Positions 1 through 7,984 of a stretch of DNA of 64,000 nt are shown here, piece after piece. The stretch is from Clostridiales bacterium (lineage in GTDB: Bacteria; Bacillota; Clostridia; Lachnospirales; Lachnospiraceae): contig JAAYPG010000066.1 of NCBI GenBank assembly GCA_012519905.1, forward strand, positions 1-64,000. Direction: 5' to 3'. Position 1 is the first letter of the stretch, and each line of letters opens with the position of its first letter. The notes under the pieces are model-generated. The model saw only the letters and a program-made list of their open reading frames with translations, was not told where the DNA came from and made no database searches. The position numbers and the translations under genes are program-made.

Positions 1-588
1 GCTACAATTGTATTCGAAACAAAATATCGTAATCCTGATGCCTTAAGAGGATTGGAAGGCTTCTCGCATATATGGCTTATATGGGGCTTTCATCATAATA
101 AACGTGAAAACTGGGCGCCCATGGTGAAGCCACCCCGTCTAGGGGGGAATATGAGAATGGGGGTCTTTGCAACCAGATCGCCTAATCGACCTAATCCACT
201 GGGCTTATCTTCTGTAAGGCTTGATGATATTGAATATCACAGGGAATATGGCCCGATAATTCATGTGTCTGGTGTCGACCTGGTAGATCAGACACCAATA
301 TACGATATTAAGCCATATCTTGCTTATACTGACAGCCATCCAGAGGCCCTAGGGAGTTACCTAGATAAGATAGAAGATAGTAGGCTTAAGGTAGAATTTA
401 GGGAGGAGTTACTTAATCAGTTACCTAAGAAGTATCATGAAGCTGTCATGGGAGTTCTTTCGCAGGACCCAAGACCATCATATCATGATGATCCAGAGAG
501 AATATATGGTTTCTATTTTGCAGGGTATAATATTAGGTTTAAGGTGAATGATAACTACTTATCAGTATATGAGGTAACGAAACTCTGA
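1..588 (+). CDS. trmO: tRNA (N6-threonylcarbamoyladenosine-37-N6)-methyltransferase TrmO (TsaA/YaeB family), 5' end missing
   Basis: The reading frame is open from base 1, so the N-terminus lies outside the window; 195 codons remain. The visible part carries TrmO hallmarks: FSHIWLIWGFH followed by GVFATRSPNRPNPLGLS, the conserved Arg-Ser-Pro-x-Arg-Pro-Asn-Pro-x-Gly motif of the SAM-binding beta-barrel. Known members methylate the t6A base at position 37 of certain tRNAs, using SAM, in the cytoplasm. The C-terminal part (YHDDPERIYGFYFAGYNIRF) matches the usual domain end and the length fits a protein of about 230 residues missing its first few dozen. The gene converges on a lipoprotein gene across a long palindrome. 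Confidence 0.88.
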   Translation, partial: ATIVFETKYRNPDALRGLEGFSHIWLIWGFHHNKRENWAPMVKPPRLGGNMRMGVFATRSPNRPNPLGLSSVRLDDIEYHREYGPIIHVSGVDLVDQTPIYDIKPYLAYTDSHPEALGSYLDKIEDSRLKVEFREELLNQLPKKYHEAVMGVLSQDPRPSYHDDPERIYGFYFAGYNIRFKVNDNYLSVYEVTKL

Positions 589-597
589 TATTAATGA

Positions 598-787
598 GGC
601 TGCCGCTGAAATGTAAGAGGGAGCTGTATATGTTCCAATCATGCACATTTAGGAGAACGGTTTGCCATGATTTGTTTAATCATAAGCGGACTTTAGTCCG
701 ATTAAGATTTACAAATCGCAGCAAACTGTACTAATAATCAGTGTGTGATGGAATATATACACTCCCTTAATTACTTCAGCGGCAGCC
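598..787. repeat. 190-bp imperfect palindrome between convergent genes
   Basis: GGCTGCCGCTGAA at 598-610 is the exact inverse of 775-787, and pairing continues inward with interruptions (GGGAG...GTATATRTTCCA on each side, then a TTTGCNNNGATTTGT arm) to the centre CGGACTTTAGTCCG at 687-700. The whole gap between the two stop codons can fold into one hairpin of about 90 bp. The GC-rich tip followed by TTTTCATTTT at 787-797 could end transcription of trmO, and the mirror image could serve the lipoprotein gene. It is far longer than a usual terminator, so a MITE-like origin is possible. Confidence 0.75.
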
Positions 788-795
788 TTTTCATT

Positions 796-1659
796 TTACT
801 GCTTTTTCATATTAAAGAGTGCATATGAGGATATGTTGACCATTTGATATCCACCATTTTCTTCAGGGTCTAATGAAATGAGATAATCCACTTTGTATTG
901 CAATGATGTTTCGGTCACCCCATCTATGACTAAGGCTTCAGGGAATAGTACCAGATAGAGTCCCTCTCCCTCAACCATACTCATATTTGCATTTTCTACA
1001 TCACATCCATAGCTACCATAATGCTTATTATTTTCATCCTTGCTAGCGTCGCGATACCATTCATAGCTACTATCCTTGGATAGAACAAGATAGCCTTTTC
1101 CATCTAAATCCCATTCGCCTACCAGGAATTCCTTAGCCTTTTCTTCATTAACTTTATTACTTACATCCTCAACCTCGATACTGGACATAAATTTTAGGGC
1201 CTGGTCATAGCCGCTATCATATAGGTCAGGTGTAGAGGTGTAGGTTATTGATGCCGCATTATAGTATTTTCCATAATACCTTTGATAAACCTTATAAGTA
1301 GAAGCGCCATCCTCGTAGATATATCCATATTCATACCATTTGGTACCATTCACCGTTATTTCATTAGGTTGGAGAAATACTTGAAATCCATCATTTTCTG
1401 ATATTAAACTCTCTATAAATGAAATCATTGCCATAGGATGTTGATATGTACTTTCCTGAGATACATTAAGGCTTATTTTGTTTTCAAATTCATCCTCAAA
1501 TTCGAGAGGTTCATTGGCAATGTTCTTTACAATAGTCCAAACCTTATCATCAAATTTAATGGACATATTACCTATAGTAAGAGGAACAGTGTTTTTGCTA
1601 CAGGCTGTAAGGAGGAATACCATTGATAGTAATAATAAAGCTTGCAGATTTTTCTTCAT
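796..1659 (-). CDS. predicted lipoprotein of unknown function
   Basis: The 287-residue product begins with a lipoprotein signal (MKKNLQALLLLSMVFLLTAC) in which LTAC is the lipobox, so Cys20 should be acylated and the protein anchored on the outside of the membrane. Residues 25-165 resemble the surface domains of Clostridia lipoproteins that follow a bare Ser/Asn linker; residues 175-280 contain EFLVGEWDLDGKGYLVLSKDSSYEWY, which resembles the strand pattern of small lipocalin-like lipoprotein domains. I recognise no named family and no catalytic motif. It is a single gene, convergent with trmO and divergent from the hemerythrin pair. Confidence 0.8.
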   Translation of the reverse strand: MKKNLQALLLLSMVFLLTACSKNTVPLTIGNMSIKFDDKVWTIVKNIANEPLEFEDEFENKISLNVSQESTYQHPMAMISFIESLISENDGFQVFLQPNEITVNGTKWYEYGYIYEDGASTYKVYQRYYGKYYNAASITYTSTPDLYDSGYDQALKFMSSIEVEDVSNKVNEEKAKEFLVGEWDLDGKGYLVLSKDSSYEWYRDASKDENNKHYGSYGCDVENANMSMVEGEGLYLVLFPEALVIDGVTETSLQYKVDYLISLDPEENGGYQMVNISSYALFNMKKQ

Positions 1660-1871
1660 TGTAGACTACCTTCTCTTTCATATTATAAGTGCTTTAGTAC
1701 CCATGTTACACCGAAAAGAGATAAATTTCAATTTATTTATAATATTAAGAATAATTCTCATTAAAGAGGTTGTATATATGATAAAAATATGCTAAATTAA
1801 AATATATTAAGCAATTCTACTTATTGATACTTTTATTGACACTTGTTTACTAAAGAAAAGGAGATATTAAT

Positions 1872-2267
1872 ATGGCCATGTATGAGATGAAACCAGAATA
1901 TTATACTGGAATTAGTTTTGTTGATGAAGAACATAAAAAGCTATTTGAAATTGCAAATACTGTTTATGATCTACTGACTGATGAGTTCATACCTGATAAG
2001 TATGACTATATTATGGAAGTGGTAAATGAACTGAAAAGCTATGCAAAATATCATTTTGACCATGAGGAAGAATATATGAGCAGTATAAAGTATCGAAAAT
2101 TTTTATCTCATAAGGTTGCACATGATGGTTTTATAGAGGAAATAGAAAAATATGATGCAGAAATAATTGATGAGAACCAAAAGGAGTCTTTGTTGGAATT
2201 GCTAGAGTTTTTGACAACATGGCTAGTTGAGCATATTCTTAAGCAGGACAAGCAATTTGCAGAATAA
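1872..2267 (+). CDS. bacteriohemerythrin, copy 1 (all iron ligands present)
   Basis: This 131-residue single-domain protein has the seven ligands of the hemerythrin di-iron site in the expected spacing: H21 (DEEHKKLF), H61 and E65 (YHFDHEEEYM), H80 and H84 (SHKVAHDGF), H121 and D126 (VEHILKQD). Known bacteriohemerythrins bind O2 reversibly in the cytoplasm and may carry or scavenge it. The start is set by AAAGGAG about 8 bases before the ATG. A second, roughly three-quarters identical copy follows 122 bp downstream in the same direction, which indicates a tandem duplication. Function as an O2 binder is inferred from the family. Confidence 0.93.
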   Translation: MAMYEMKPEYYTGISFVDEEHKKLFEIANTVYDLLTDEFIPDKYDYIMEVVNELKSYAKYHFDHEEEYMSSIKYRKFLSHKVAHDGFIEEIEKYDAEIIDENQKESLLELLEFLTTWLVEHILKQDKQFAE

Positions 2268-2389
2268 GATAATATATTTAGACATTGCATAATTTGGACA
2301 GTTTAGAATAACCATAAAACAAGCTATTATATTGAACAAGTAAGGTTTAAATATATATATAAAACACACAAAGAAAAGGAGATGCTACT

Positions 2390-2785
2390 ATGGCTATGTA
2401 TGAGATGAAGCCGGAATATTATACCGGTATTAACTTTATTGATGAGGAACATAAAAAGCTATTTGAAATTGCTAATAGGGCATATGAATTATTGATGAAT
2501 GAGTTCATCCCAGATAAATACGATTACATTATGGAAGTTATTGATGAGCTTAAAGATTATACTAAATATCATTTCGACCATGAAGAGACCTATATGAATA
2601 ACATAAAATATAAAAGATTCCTATCACAAAAGGTTTCCCATGATGACTTTATTGAAAAGATTAATAGTTATAGCTCGGAAATTGTGGATGAACAACAGAG
2701 AGAATCCTTATTGGAATTACTTGAGTTTCTAACAACCTGGCTTGTAGAGCATATCTATAAGCAGGACAAGCTTATAGCTGAGTAA
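2390..2785 (+). CDS. bacteriohemerythrin, copy 2 (one His ligand replaced by Gln)
   Basis: Same length and start sequence (MAMYEMKPEYYTG) as the preceding gene. It keeps H21, H61, E65, H84, H121 and D126, but the first His of the H-x3-H ligand pair is Gln80 (FLSQKVSHDDF; codon caa at about 2627). Loss of a terminal iron ligand should change or weaken O2 binding, so this copy may have a different role from its neighbour. It has its own AAAGGAGATG-type ribosome binding site and is followed by a clear terminator. The 122-bp gap between the copies is AT-rich and could hold a promoter. Confidence 0.92.
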   Translation: MAMYEMKPEYYTGINFIDEEHKKLFEIANRAYELLMNEFIPDKYDYIMEVIDELKDYTKYHFDHEETYMNNIKYKRFLSQKVSHDDFIEKINSYSSEIVDEQQRESLLELLEFLTTWLVEHIYKQDKLIAE

Positions 2786-2824
2786 GATATAAGTCATTTT
2801 CAAGTATTGTTAACATACTTGCAT

Positions 2825-2855
2825 AAAACCGCTATGGATAATCCCATGCGGTTTT
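2825..2855 (+). terminator. intrinsic terminator after the hemerythrin pair
   Basis: AAAACCGC and GCGGTTTT form a stem, extended by ATGG/CCAT, with the right arm ending in four T. It lies 40 bases after the second hemerythrin stop and before udk. Confidence 0.8.
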
Positions 2856-2895
2856 ACTATTAAGAGCTATTATGGTTAGATGTTAAGGAGAGAAG

Positions 2896-3516
2896 ATGGG
2901 AAAAACTGTAGTAATCGGCGTATCAGGTGGTTCTGCATCAGGAAAAACCACTGTAGCAAATCGAATTAAGGAGGCATTTGAGGATAGGGTTGAGCTATTG
3001 AGTCAGGATTTTTATTATCTTCCCTATGATGATTTATCTTTTGAGGAAAGGGTTAAGCTTAATTATGACCATCCAAATGCCTTTGATACAGAGAGATTAA
3101 TTCAAGATATTAGAGAGCTTAAGGAGGGTAAGGCCATCGAGCGGCCGGTTTACTCCTATACAGAATATACAAGGCTGTCAGAAACAGTAACTGTCATGCC
3201 TGCCAAGGTTATTGTTGTTGAGGGATTTATGATATTCGAGAATACATCCCTAAGAGAGCTTATGGATATAAAGATTTTCGTTGATACTGACGCAGATGAA
3301 AGACTTATTAGACGGATCATCCGGGACGTAAGTGAAAGAGGAAGGACACTGGAGTCTGTGATTAATCAGTATATTGATTCCGTTAAACCCATGCATGAGC
3401 AATTTGTGGAGCCCTATAAAAAGTATGCTGATATCATTATACCTAGAGGTGGAATGAATGATGTGGCAATTGATGTACTAATCCATAGAATTAGGGCTAT
3501 TGTAGATGAGATATAG
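2896..3516 (+). CDS. udk: uridine kinase
   Basis: The 206-residue protein starts with a P-loop, GVSGGSASGKTT at residues 8-19, followed by DFYYLP (the uridine-binding Asp/Tyr region), NYDHPNAFDTERL, PVYSYTEYTR and the RIIRDVSERGR arginine-rich lid. These are the diagnostic segments of uridine kinase, which phosphorylates uridine or cytidine in pyrimidine salvage. The length matches the family (about 205-215). Start: AAGGAGAGAAG just before ATG. It stands alone between a terminator and the DtxR-type regulator gene 64 bp downstream, with which it may be cotranscribed. Confidence 0.93.
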   Translation: MGKTVVIGVSGGSASGKTTVANRIKEAFEDRVELLSQDFYYLPYDDLSFEERVKLNYDHPNAFDTERLIQDIRELKEGKAIERPVYSYTEYTRLSETVTVMPAKVIVVEGFMIFENTSLRELMDIKIFVDTDADERLIRRIIRDVSERGRTLESVINQYIDSVKPMHEQFVEPYKKYADIIIPRGGMNDVAIDVLIHRIRAIVDEI

Positions 3517-3580
3517 ATACTATCATTATTTGACCTAATACAGGCATATAATTAAATAAGGACCACATAAGGAAAATATA

Positions 3581-4060
3581 ATGCCTGATAGAGAGTTTTA
3601 TACTTTTAGTGAATATATCCGTAAAGACCAGGATGCCCTATCGCCCTCAGCAGAGGATTATATGGAAATGATATATAGACTTACAAAGGAGCAAGGGTTT
3701 ACCAGAGTAAATGACCTTGCAGGAGCCCTAAATGTACAACCTCCTTCTGTAACTAAAATGATACAAAAGCTGTCTGAAATGAAGCTTATTAAGTATGAAA
3801 AGTACGGTGTTATTATGCTAGAGAGGGAGGGCATTGCCTTAGGAAAAGCCCTTCTTTACAGACATAACCTAATCGAAGAGTTTTTGCGACTGCTTAATAT
3901 TACAGAAGGGCTCTTGGCAGAGACTGAAAAAATGGAGCACACGATTAATGATGAGATTCTAAAGGGAATAAAGGACCTTTTGGAATTTTTTCAGATGAAT
4001 CCTGAGCTTAGAGATAGATGGAATCAATATCGCCGCAAGAATATTGATAAAGAAGAATAA
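3581..4060 (+). CDS. DtxR/MntR-family metal-dependent transcriptional regulator
   Basis: The 159-residue product has the family layout: winged HTH (SAEDYMEMIYRLTKEQG...VNDLAGALNVQPPSVTKMIQKL, about residues 22-72), then the metal-binding/dimerisation region beginning RHNLIEEFL and a second helix with E-x-MEHTINDEI. There is no SH3-like third domain, as in MntR. Known members repress metal uptake genes when Fe2+ or Mn2+ is bound. The gene converges on feoB with a 17-bp gap, and a palindrome resembling DtxR boxes lies upstream of feoA, so iron control of feoAB is a reasonable inference. Confidence 0.9.
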   Translation: MPDREFYTFSEYIRKDQDALSPSAEDYMEMIYRLTKEQGFTRVNDLAGALNVQPPSVTKMIQKLSEMKLIKYEKYGVIMLEREGIALGKALLYRHNLIEEFLRLLNITEGLLAETEKMEHTINDEILKGIKDLLEFFQMNPELRDRWNQYRRKNIDKEE

Positions 4061-4077
4061 ATAAGATGGATGGGATT

Positions 4078-6195
4078 TTAGCCCCATCCAAATAATCTAA
4101 ATATTAGAGTGGTTATAGAACAAATTATTATAGCTATTCCCGTAGGTATAAAAGCGGCTAAGGCGGTCCATTTCATACTGCCAGTCTCTTTTTTTATGGT
4201 TATAAGTGTCGTAGCACAGGGCCAATGTAGTAAGCTAAATAGCATTGTGTTTAAAGCGGTAAGGTAGGTCCATCCATTATCAAGAAGAATTTGCTTAAGG
4301 GAGTCAAGACTATCAATTTCTATCATAGAACCTGTAGATAGGTAGGACATTAAAAGTATCGGTAGTACGATTTCATTTGCTGGCAGACCAAGTATAAAGG
4401 CCATTAGTATAAACCCGTCAAGGCCAATCAATCTGGCAAATGGATTTAGGAAGTTGGCTGTATGCCCTATCAAACTCAAATCACCTATATATATATTTCC
4501 CAAAATCCAAGTGATTGCTCCCGCCGGGGCCGCAACTATAATAGCTCTCCATAATACGAACATGGTCCGATCGATGATAGAGCTGTATAAGACTCTACCT
4601 ACTCTTGGGACTCGGTAAGGCGGTAACTCAAGAGTAAATGTAGAAGGGACCCCCTTAAGTATAGTCTTTGATAGGAGATAGGAGACTAATAAGGTAATTA
4701 CTATTCCAATTACCACCAGACCTGTTACAGAAAGTACAGGTAAAATTCCGTATCCAAAGCCTTCCCTTGACACTAAAAACACAGTAGATATGGCGATTAA
4801 AGTTGGAAATCTGCCATTACAGGGGACAAAATTATTGGTAAGGGTGGCTATAAGTCTTTCTCTGGGAGATTCTATAATTCTACAGGCAATGATTCCAGCT
4901 GCATTGCAGCCAAATCCCATGCACATTGTTAAGCATTGCTTACCATGGGCGCAGGCCTTCTTAAATAAATGATCCATATTAAAGGCAACCCGAGGAAGAT
5001 AGCCTAGATCCTCCAATATCGTAAAAAGAGGAAAGAAGATGGCCATGGGAGGTAGCATAACAGCTACCACCCAGGAAAGAGTCCTATAAAGCCCTAATAC
5101 CAATACCCCGTGAAGCCACTGAGGAGCATTTACATAATGAAAAAACATAGTTATCTTTTCTTCAATTATGAAGAAAAAATTGGATAGAAGAGATGAAGGA
5201 TAATTTGCCCCTGATATTGTAATCCAAAAGATTAATGCAAGAGTTAGCAGCATTAAGGGTATACCAAACCTTTTTGAGGTGATATAATTATCTATAATCC
5301 TATCCCTATTCATCTTCTTGCTATTATTAGAGACATAGCTTTGGGTAAGTTCCTCAATCCTATAATAGATACTTGTGGCAATTGAATCCCTAATAGCTTG
5401 TTTATCCATATCTATATTAGAATCATTAAGTATATTTTCTATCTCATTTAGTAGATTCTCTGGTATAAGTTCGTGTAAGTTTTTAACAAACTTATCATCA
5501 CTGTCAATCAATCTAAGAGCAATCCATCTAGGATTAATATCACCGGACTGATCTTCTAATAAAGGAACAATCCTATCAATAATTTCTTCATACTTTTCCT
5601 CATACCAGACAGGTTGTGGGGTGGGTTTAATATCACCACTTGCAATCTTGTATACTGCCTGCTTAAGATCATTCATACCTATGCCACTTCGTGCAGCGCA
5701 TAGCACCACAGGGATTCCCAGCTCTTTCTCTAGTCCATATGAATCTATCTCGATTTTCTTCTTTTTCGCCTCATCTATAAGATTAATACAAAGGATAAGG
5801 TTATCAGTTAATTCTAGCACCTGATAGACCAGGTTAAGGTTTCTTTCAAGACAGGTTGCATCTGCCACTACGATGACAGCATCCGCATTTCCAAAGCATA
5901 TGAAATCTCTAGCAACTTCTTCTTCGGCAGATGAGGAGAACAAGGAATAAGTTCCTGGAAGATCAACTATAATAAAATCCCTATCCTCATATTTATATTC
6001 ACCCTTGGCATTTACAACGGTTTTACCTGGCCAATTTCCGGTGTGCTGATGTAGGCCGGTAAGTGAATTAAATACAGTGCTTTTCCCTGTATTAGGATTA
6101 CCTGCTAGTGCAATGACGAATTGATTTTCGTCCTTATTAATATGGAATATATCTGTTAATGCAGAATTTTTAGTGGATTGAAAAGTTAAACCCAT
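4078..6195 (-). CDS. feoB: ferrous iron transport protein B
   Basis: A 705-residue FeoB. The N-terminal GTPase domain has G1 GNPNTGKST (residues 32-40, with the Asn linked to potassium activation in FeoB proteins), G3 DLPGTYSL and G4 NLID. After a GDI helical region the membrane part has the repeated gate motifs, including CMGFGCNAAGI and LPPYRVPR, and about eight to ten membrane segments. FeoB carries Fe2+ into the cell and is the main iron importer of many anaerobes. It ends LFRLFGWG without a C-terminal FeoC-like extension. It lies 46 bp downstream of feoA and is likely cotranscribed. Confidence 0.95.
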   Translation of the reverse strand: MGLTFQSTKNSALTDIFHINKDENQFVIALAGNPNTGKSTVFNSLTGLHQHTGNWPGKTVVNAKGEYKYEDRDFIIVDLPGTYSLFSSSAEEEVARDFICFGNADAVIVVADATCLERNLNLVYQVLELTDNLILCINLIDEAKKKKIEIDSYGLEKELGIPVVLCAARSGIGMNDLKQAVYKIASGDIKPTPQPVWYEEKYEEIIDRIVPLLEDQSGDINPRWIALRLIDSDDKFVKNLHELIPENLLNEIENILNDSNIDMDKQAIRDSIATSIYYRIEELTQSYVSNNSKKMNRDRIIDNYITSKRFGIPLMLLTLALIFWITISGANYPSSLLSNFFFIIEEKITMFFHYVNAPQWLHGVLVLGLYRTLSWVVAVMLPPMAIFFPLFTILEDLGYLPRVAFNMDHLFKKACAHGKQCLTMCMGFGCNAAGIIACRIIESPRERLIATLTNNFVPCNGRFPTLIAISTVFLVSREGFGYGILPVLSVTGLVVIGIVITLLVSYLLSKTILKGVPSTFTLELPPYRVPRVGRVLYSSIIDRTMFVLWRAIIVAAPAGAITWILGNIYIGDLSLIGHTANFLNPFARLIGLDGFILMAFILGLPANEIVLPILLMSYLSTGSMIEIDSLDSLKQILLDNGWTYLTALNTMLFSLLHWPCATTLITIKKETGSMKWTALAAFIPTGIAIIICSITTLIFRLFGWG

Positions 6196-6241
6196 GATTC
6201 CTCCAATTTATATATTGATTCATTATAAAGATAAAAAGCCT

Positions 6242-6463
6242 TTATGAAATAGTGACTAAGGATGCTTCTTCCTTTCTAAGTGCAATCATAGCACCACGTA
6301 TATTGAATACCGTAGGGTCACCGGAAGGACCTCGTCTAATAACCTCGACTCTTGCACCCTTAGTTAAGCCAAGAGCTAACATTCTTTCTCTTAGGTAACC
6401 TGTTGAAGTAAGATCATCTACTTTGACAACGCTTCCTATTGAAGCGTTATGAAGCTTTAACAT
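6242..6463 (-). CDS. feoA: ferrous iron transport protein A
   Basis: This small 73-residue SH3-like protein has the FeoA pattern: short N-terminal strand, GYLRERMLALGLTKGARVEVIRRGPSGDPTVFNIRG and ALRKEEASLV. FeoA proteins are cytoplasmic partners needed for full FeoB activity. It is the first gene of the feoAB unit, preceded by GGAGG 9 bases before the ATG, with a candidate DtxR-type operator 47-60 bases upstream. Confidence 0.93.
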   Translation of the reverse strand: MLKLHNASIGSVVKVDDLTSTGYLRERMLALGLTKGARVEVIRRGPSGDPTVFNIRGAMIALRKEEASLVTIS

Positions 6464-6509
6464 ATTATATAACCTCCAAATAAATAATACTTAGCCTAGA
6501 ATAAAAGAT

Positions 6510-6523
6510 TTAGCGTAAGCTAA
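6510..6523 (-). promoter_or_regulatory. candidate DtxR-type iron operator upstream of feoAB
   Basis: TTAGCGTAAGCTAA is an inverted repeat (TTAGC-NNNN-GCTAA) resembling known DtxR/IdeR boxes, which contain TTAG...CTAA half-sites. A related TTAGCCTAGA stands beside it at 6491-6500. The position, 47 bp before the feoA start, suits repression by the DtxR-type protein encoded at 3581-4060. Binding is inferred. Confidence 0.55.
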
Positions 6524-6604
6524 TATCATAATATGAAAAAGAATGTATGAGGTTCATAATAATAAAAGAAAATAAGTATTGATAAATGTCATAAAGCAAA
6601 TGAA

Positions 6605-6648
6605 TAAGCCCCATAAGTTGGTTTTTTATCTCCAACTTATGGGGCTTA
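6605..6648 (-). terminator. terminator hairpin after the P-loop ATPase gene
   Basis: A perfect 17-bp stem (TAAGCCCCATAAGTTGG and its inverse) with a 10-base loop. Read on the minus strand it lies 30 bases after the stop of the gene at 6678-7742 and separates it from feoA. Confidence 0.75.
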
Positions 6649-6677
6649 AATCATTCAAATCCTAATGAACTTATCAC

Positions 6678-7742
6678 TTATAATTTATTCTCGCTAATAA
6701 TTCTATTAAATATTGGGTCAACCTTAGAAAAATCCATAGCCTTTATATAGAAGGCTTCTAGATCATCATGCATAAGCTTAGCATCTTTGATATGATCGGT
6801 AGCCAGATCTATTAGCTCCTTTGATATATTAAGATGCAATGACATACGGTCTATATAGGTATCTGGAATTTCTTCCATAAGGTTGGTAACAAGATAATGT
6901 TTATTGTCTTTAATTGAATGAAAGGAATTACTGGTTGTAACAGCTATAGCTGCAGATGGAAATATAATATGATCTATCTTATGGGGGGTACGTATGGAAC
7001 AGTAGCATATAATATGCTCTAACCCCAATAAAGAAGCCTCATGGGCAAGGGCTGACAATAAGGCCTTAGAAGCGGCCCCCCACATATCAGGTATTACATA
7101 AATCTTATCAGCATAGGCTGCGATAGTCTCATTAAAGAATACTGTTTCGCCTACAGATACTGCGCTAAGAAGCCTTTTTTTAACTTTGCCCTTATTAGTG
7201 CCCTTTATATCATTTATTAGTTTTCTGACAAAGTCATTAACTACATTTAATTTCACATAGGGCTTAGCCATAGTCATATTATTATTAAGAAAATCAGCGG
7301 CAGATGCAATAGAGGCTGTAGCCATCTGATGACAACTGGATATGGTATCGCTCAGTTGTATTATCTCATCCTTATAAGCCATAAGAGAGCTTTCGTCCCA
7401 GCAGTCTCCCATATTGATTATAGTATCGTAAGCGCCCGGATATCTGGGATCCATTGTATGTGGTGCTGTACCATCCACCATAGCGATACCTGAATCATAA
7501 TCTATATAGGCATCTAGAGAACCAGGATCACTGGCACAATGAAAATACTCTATAGAATGCTCCTTAGCTTCCAAAACTTTTAGAACTCTTTTCATCAATG
7601 AACTTTTACCACTTCCAGGCCCTCCCTTAATTATATATAGTCTTTTGCCTTCAAGGGGGTTCCTGAGCTCATCAAATAAGGAGACAAAGCCTATTTTTGT
7701 ATTACTACCCAAAAGAAATTTTATTTTATTATTATCAGACAT
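6678..7742 (-). CDS. two-domain P-loop ATPase-like protein (PRK06851-type)
   Basis: The 354-residue protein has a good Walker A, GGPGSGKSS at residues 40-48, followed by IEYFHCASDPGSLDAYID and a GTAPHTMDP segment. The second half repeats the plan: IYVIPDMWGAASKALL sits where a second Walker A is expected, followed by HIICYCSIRTPHKIDHIIFPSAAIAVTTSN. I recognise this as the tandem ATPase family often annotated PRK06851 in Clostridia, for which no function is known to me. The second nucleotide site looks degenerate. It is a single gene, flanked downstream by a terminator and divergent from uppP. Confidence 0.75.
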   Translation of the reverse strand: MSDNNKIKFLLGSNTKIGFVSLFDELRNPLEGKRLYIIKGGPGSGKSSLMKRVLKVLEAKEHSIEYFHCASDPGSLDAYIDYDSGIAMVDGTAPHTMDPRYPGAYDTIINMGDCWDESSLMAYKDEIIQLSDTISSCHQMATASIASAADFLNNNMTMAKPYVKLNVVNDFVRKLINDIKGTNKGKVKKRLLSAVSVGETVFFNETIAAYADKIYVIPDMWGAASKALLSALAHEASLLGLEHIICYCSIRTPHKIDHIIFPSAAIAVTTSNSFHSIKDNKHYLVTNLMEEIPDTYIDRMSLHLNISKELIDLATDHIKDAKLMHDDLEAFYIKAMDFSKVDPIFNRIISENKL

Positions 7743-7872
7743 ATGCTTACCTCACTATTTTAATATTTTGCTAAGTTTCTAATGTTATTATTACTATACA
7801 GTATAAAAATAATTATCAAAGTTAATATATGTTAAATTATATGCATATAGCTTATAATGTGGGTAGATTTTC

Positions 7873-7901
7873 TTGCAAACTCTCAAAAAAAATGATATGC
7901 T
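7873..7901 (+). promoter_or_regulatory. possible sigma-A promoter for uppP
   Basis: TTGCAA at 7873-7878 and TATGCT at 7896-7901 are separated by 17 bases, giving four of six matches in each hexamer. It lies about 80 bp before the uppP start. A TATAAT at 7853-7858 without a matching -35 is an alternative. Confidence 0.35.
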
Positions 7902-7984
7902 CATAGATATTTATTATTAGAATAATAGCAAGGTAATTTGTGCTAGATTACATATTATTTATGTTAATAGAAGGGAGAACTATA

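Noticed and set aside
3530-3552. TTGACC and TATAAT as a promoter for the DtxR-type gene
   Set aside because: The spacing is only 11 bases, too short for a sigma-A promoter.
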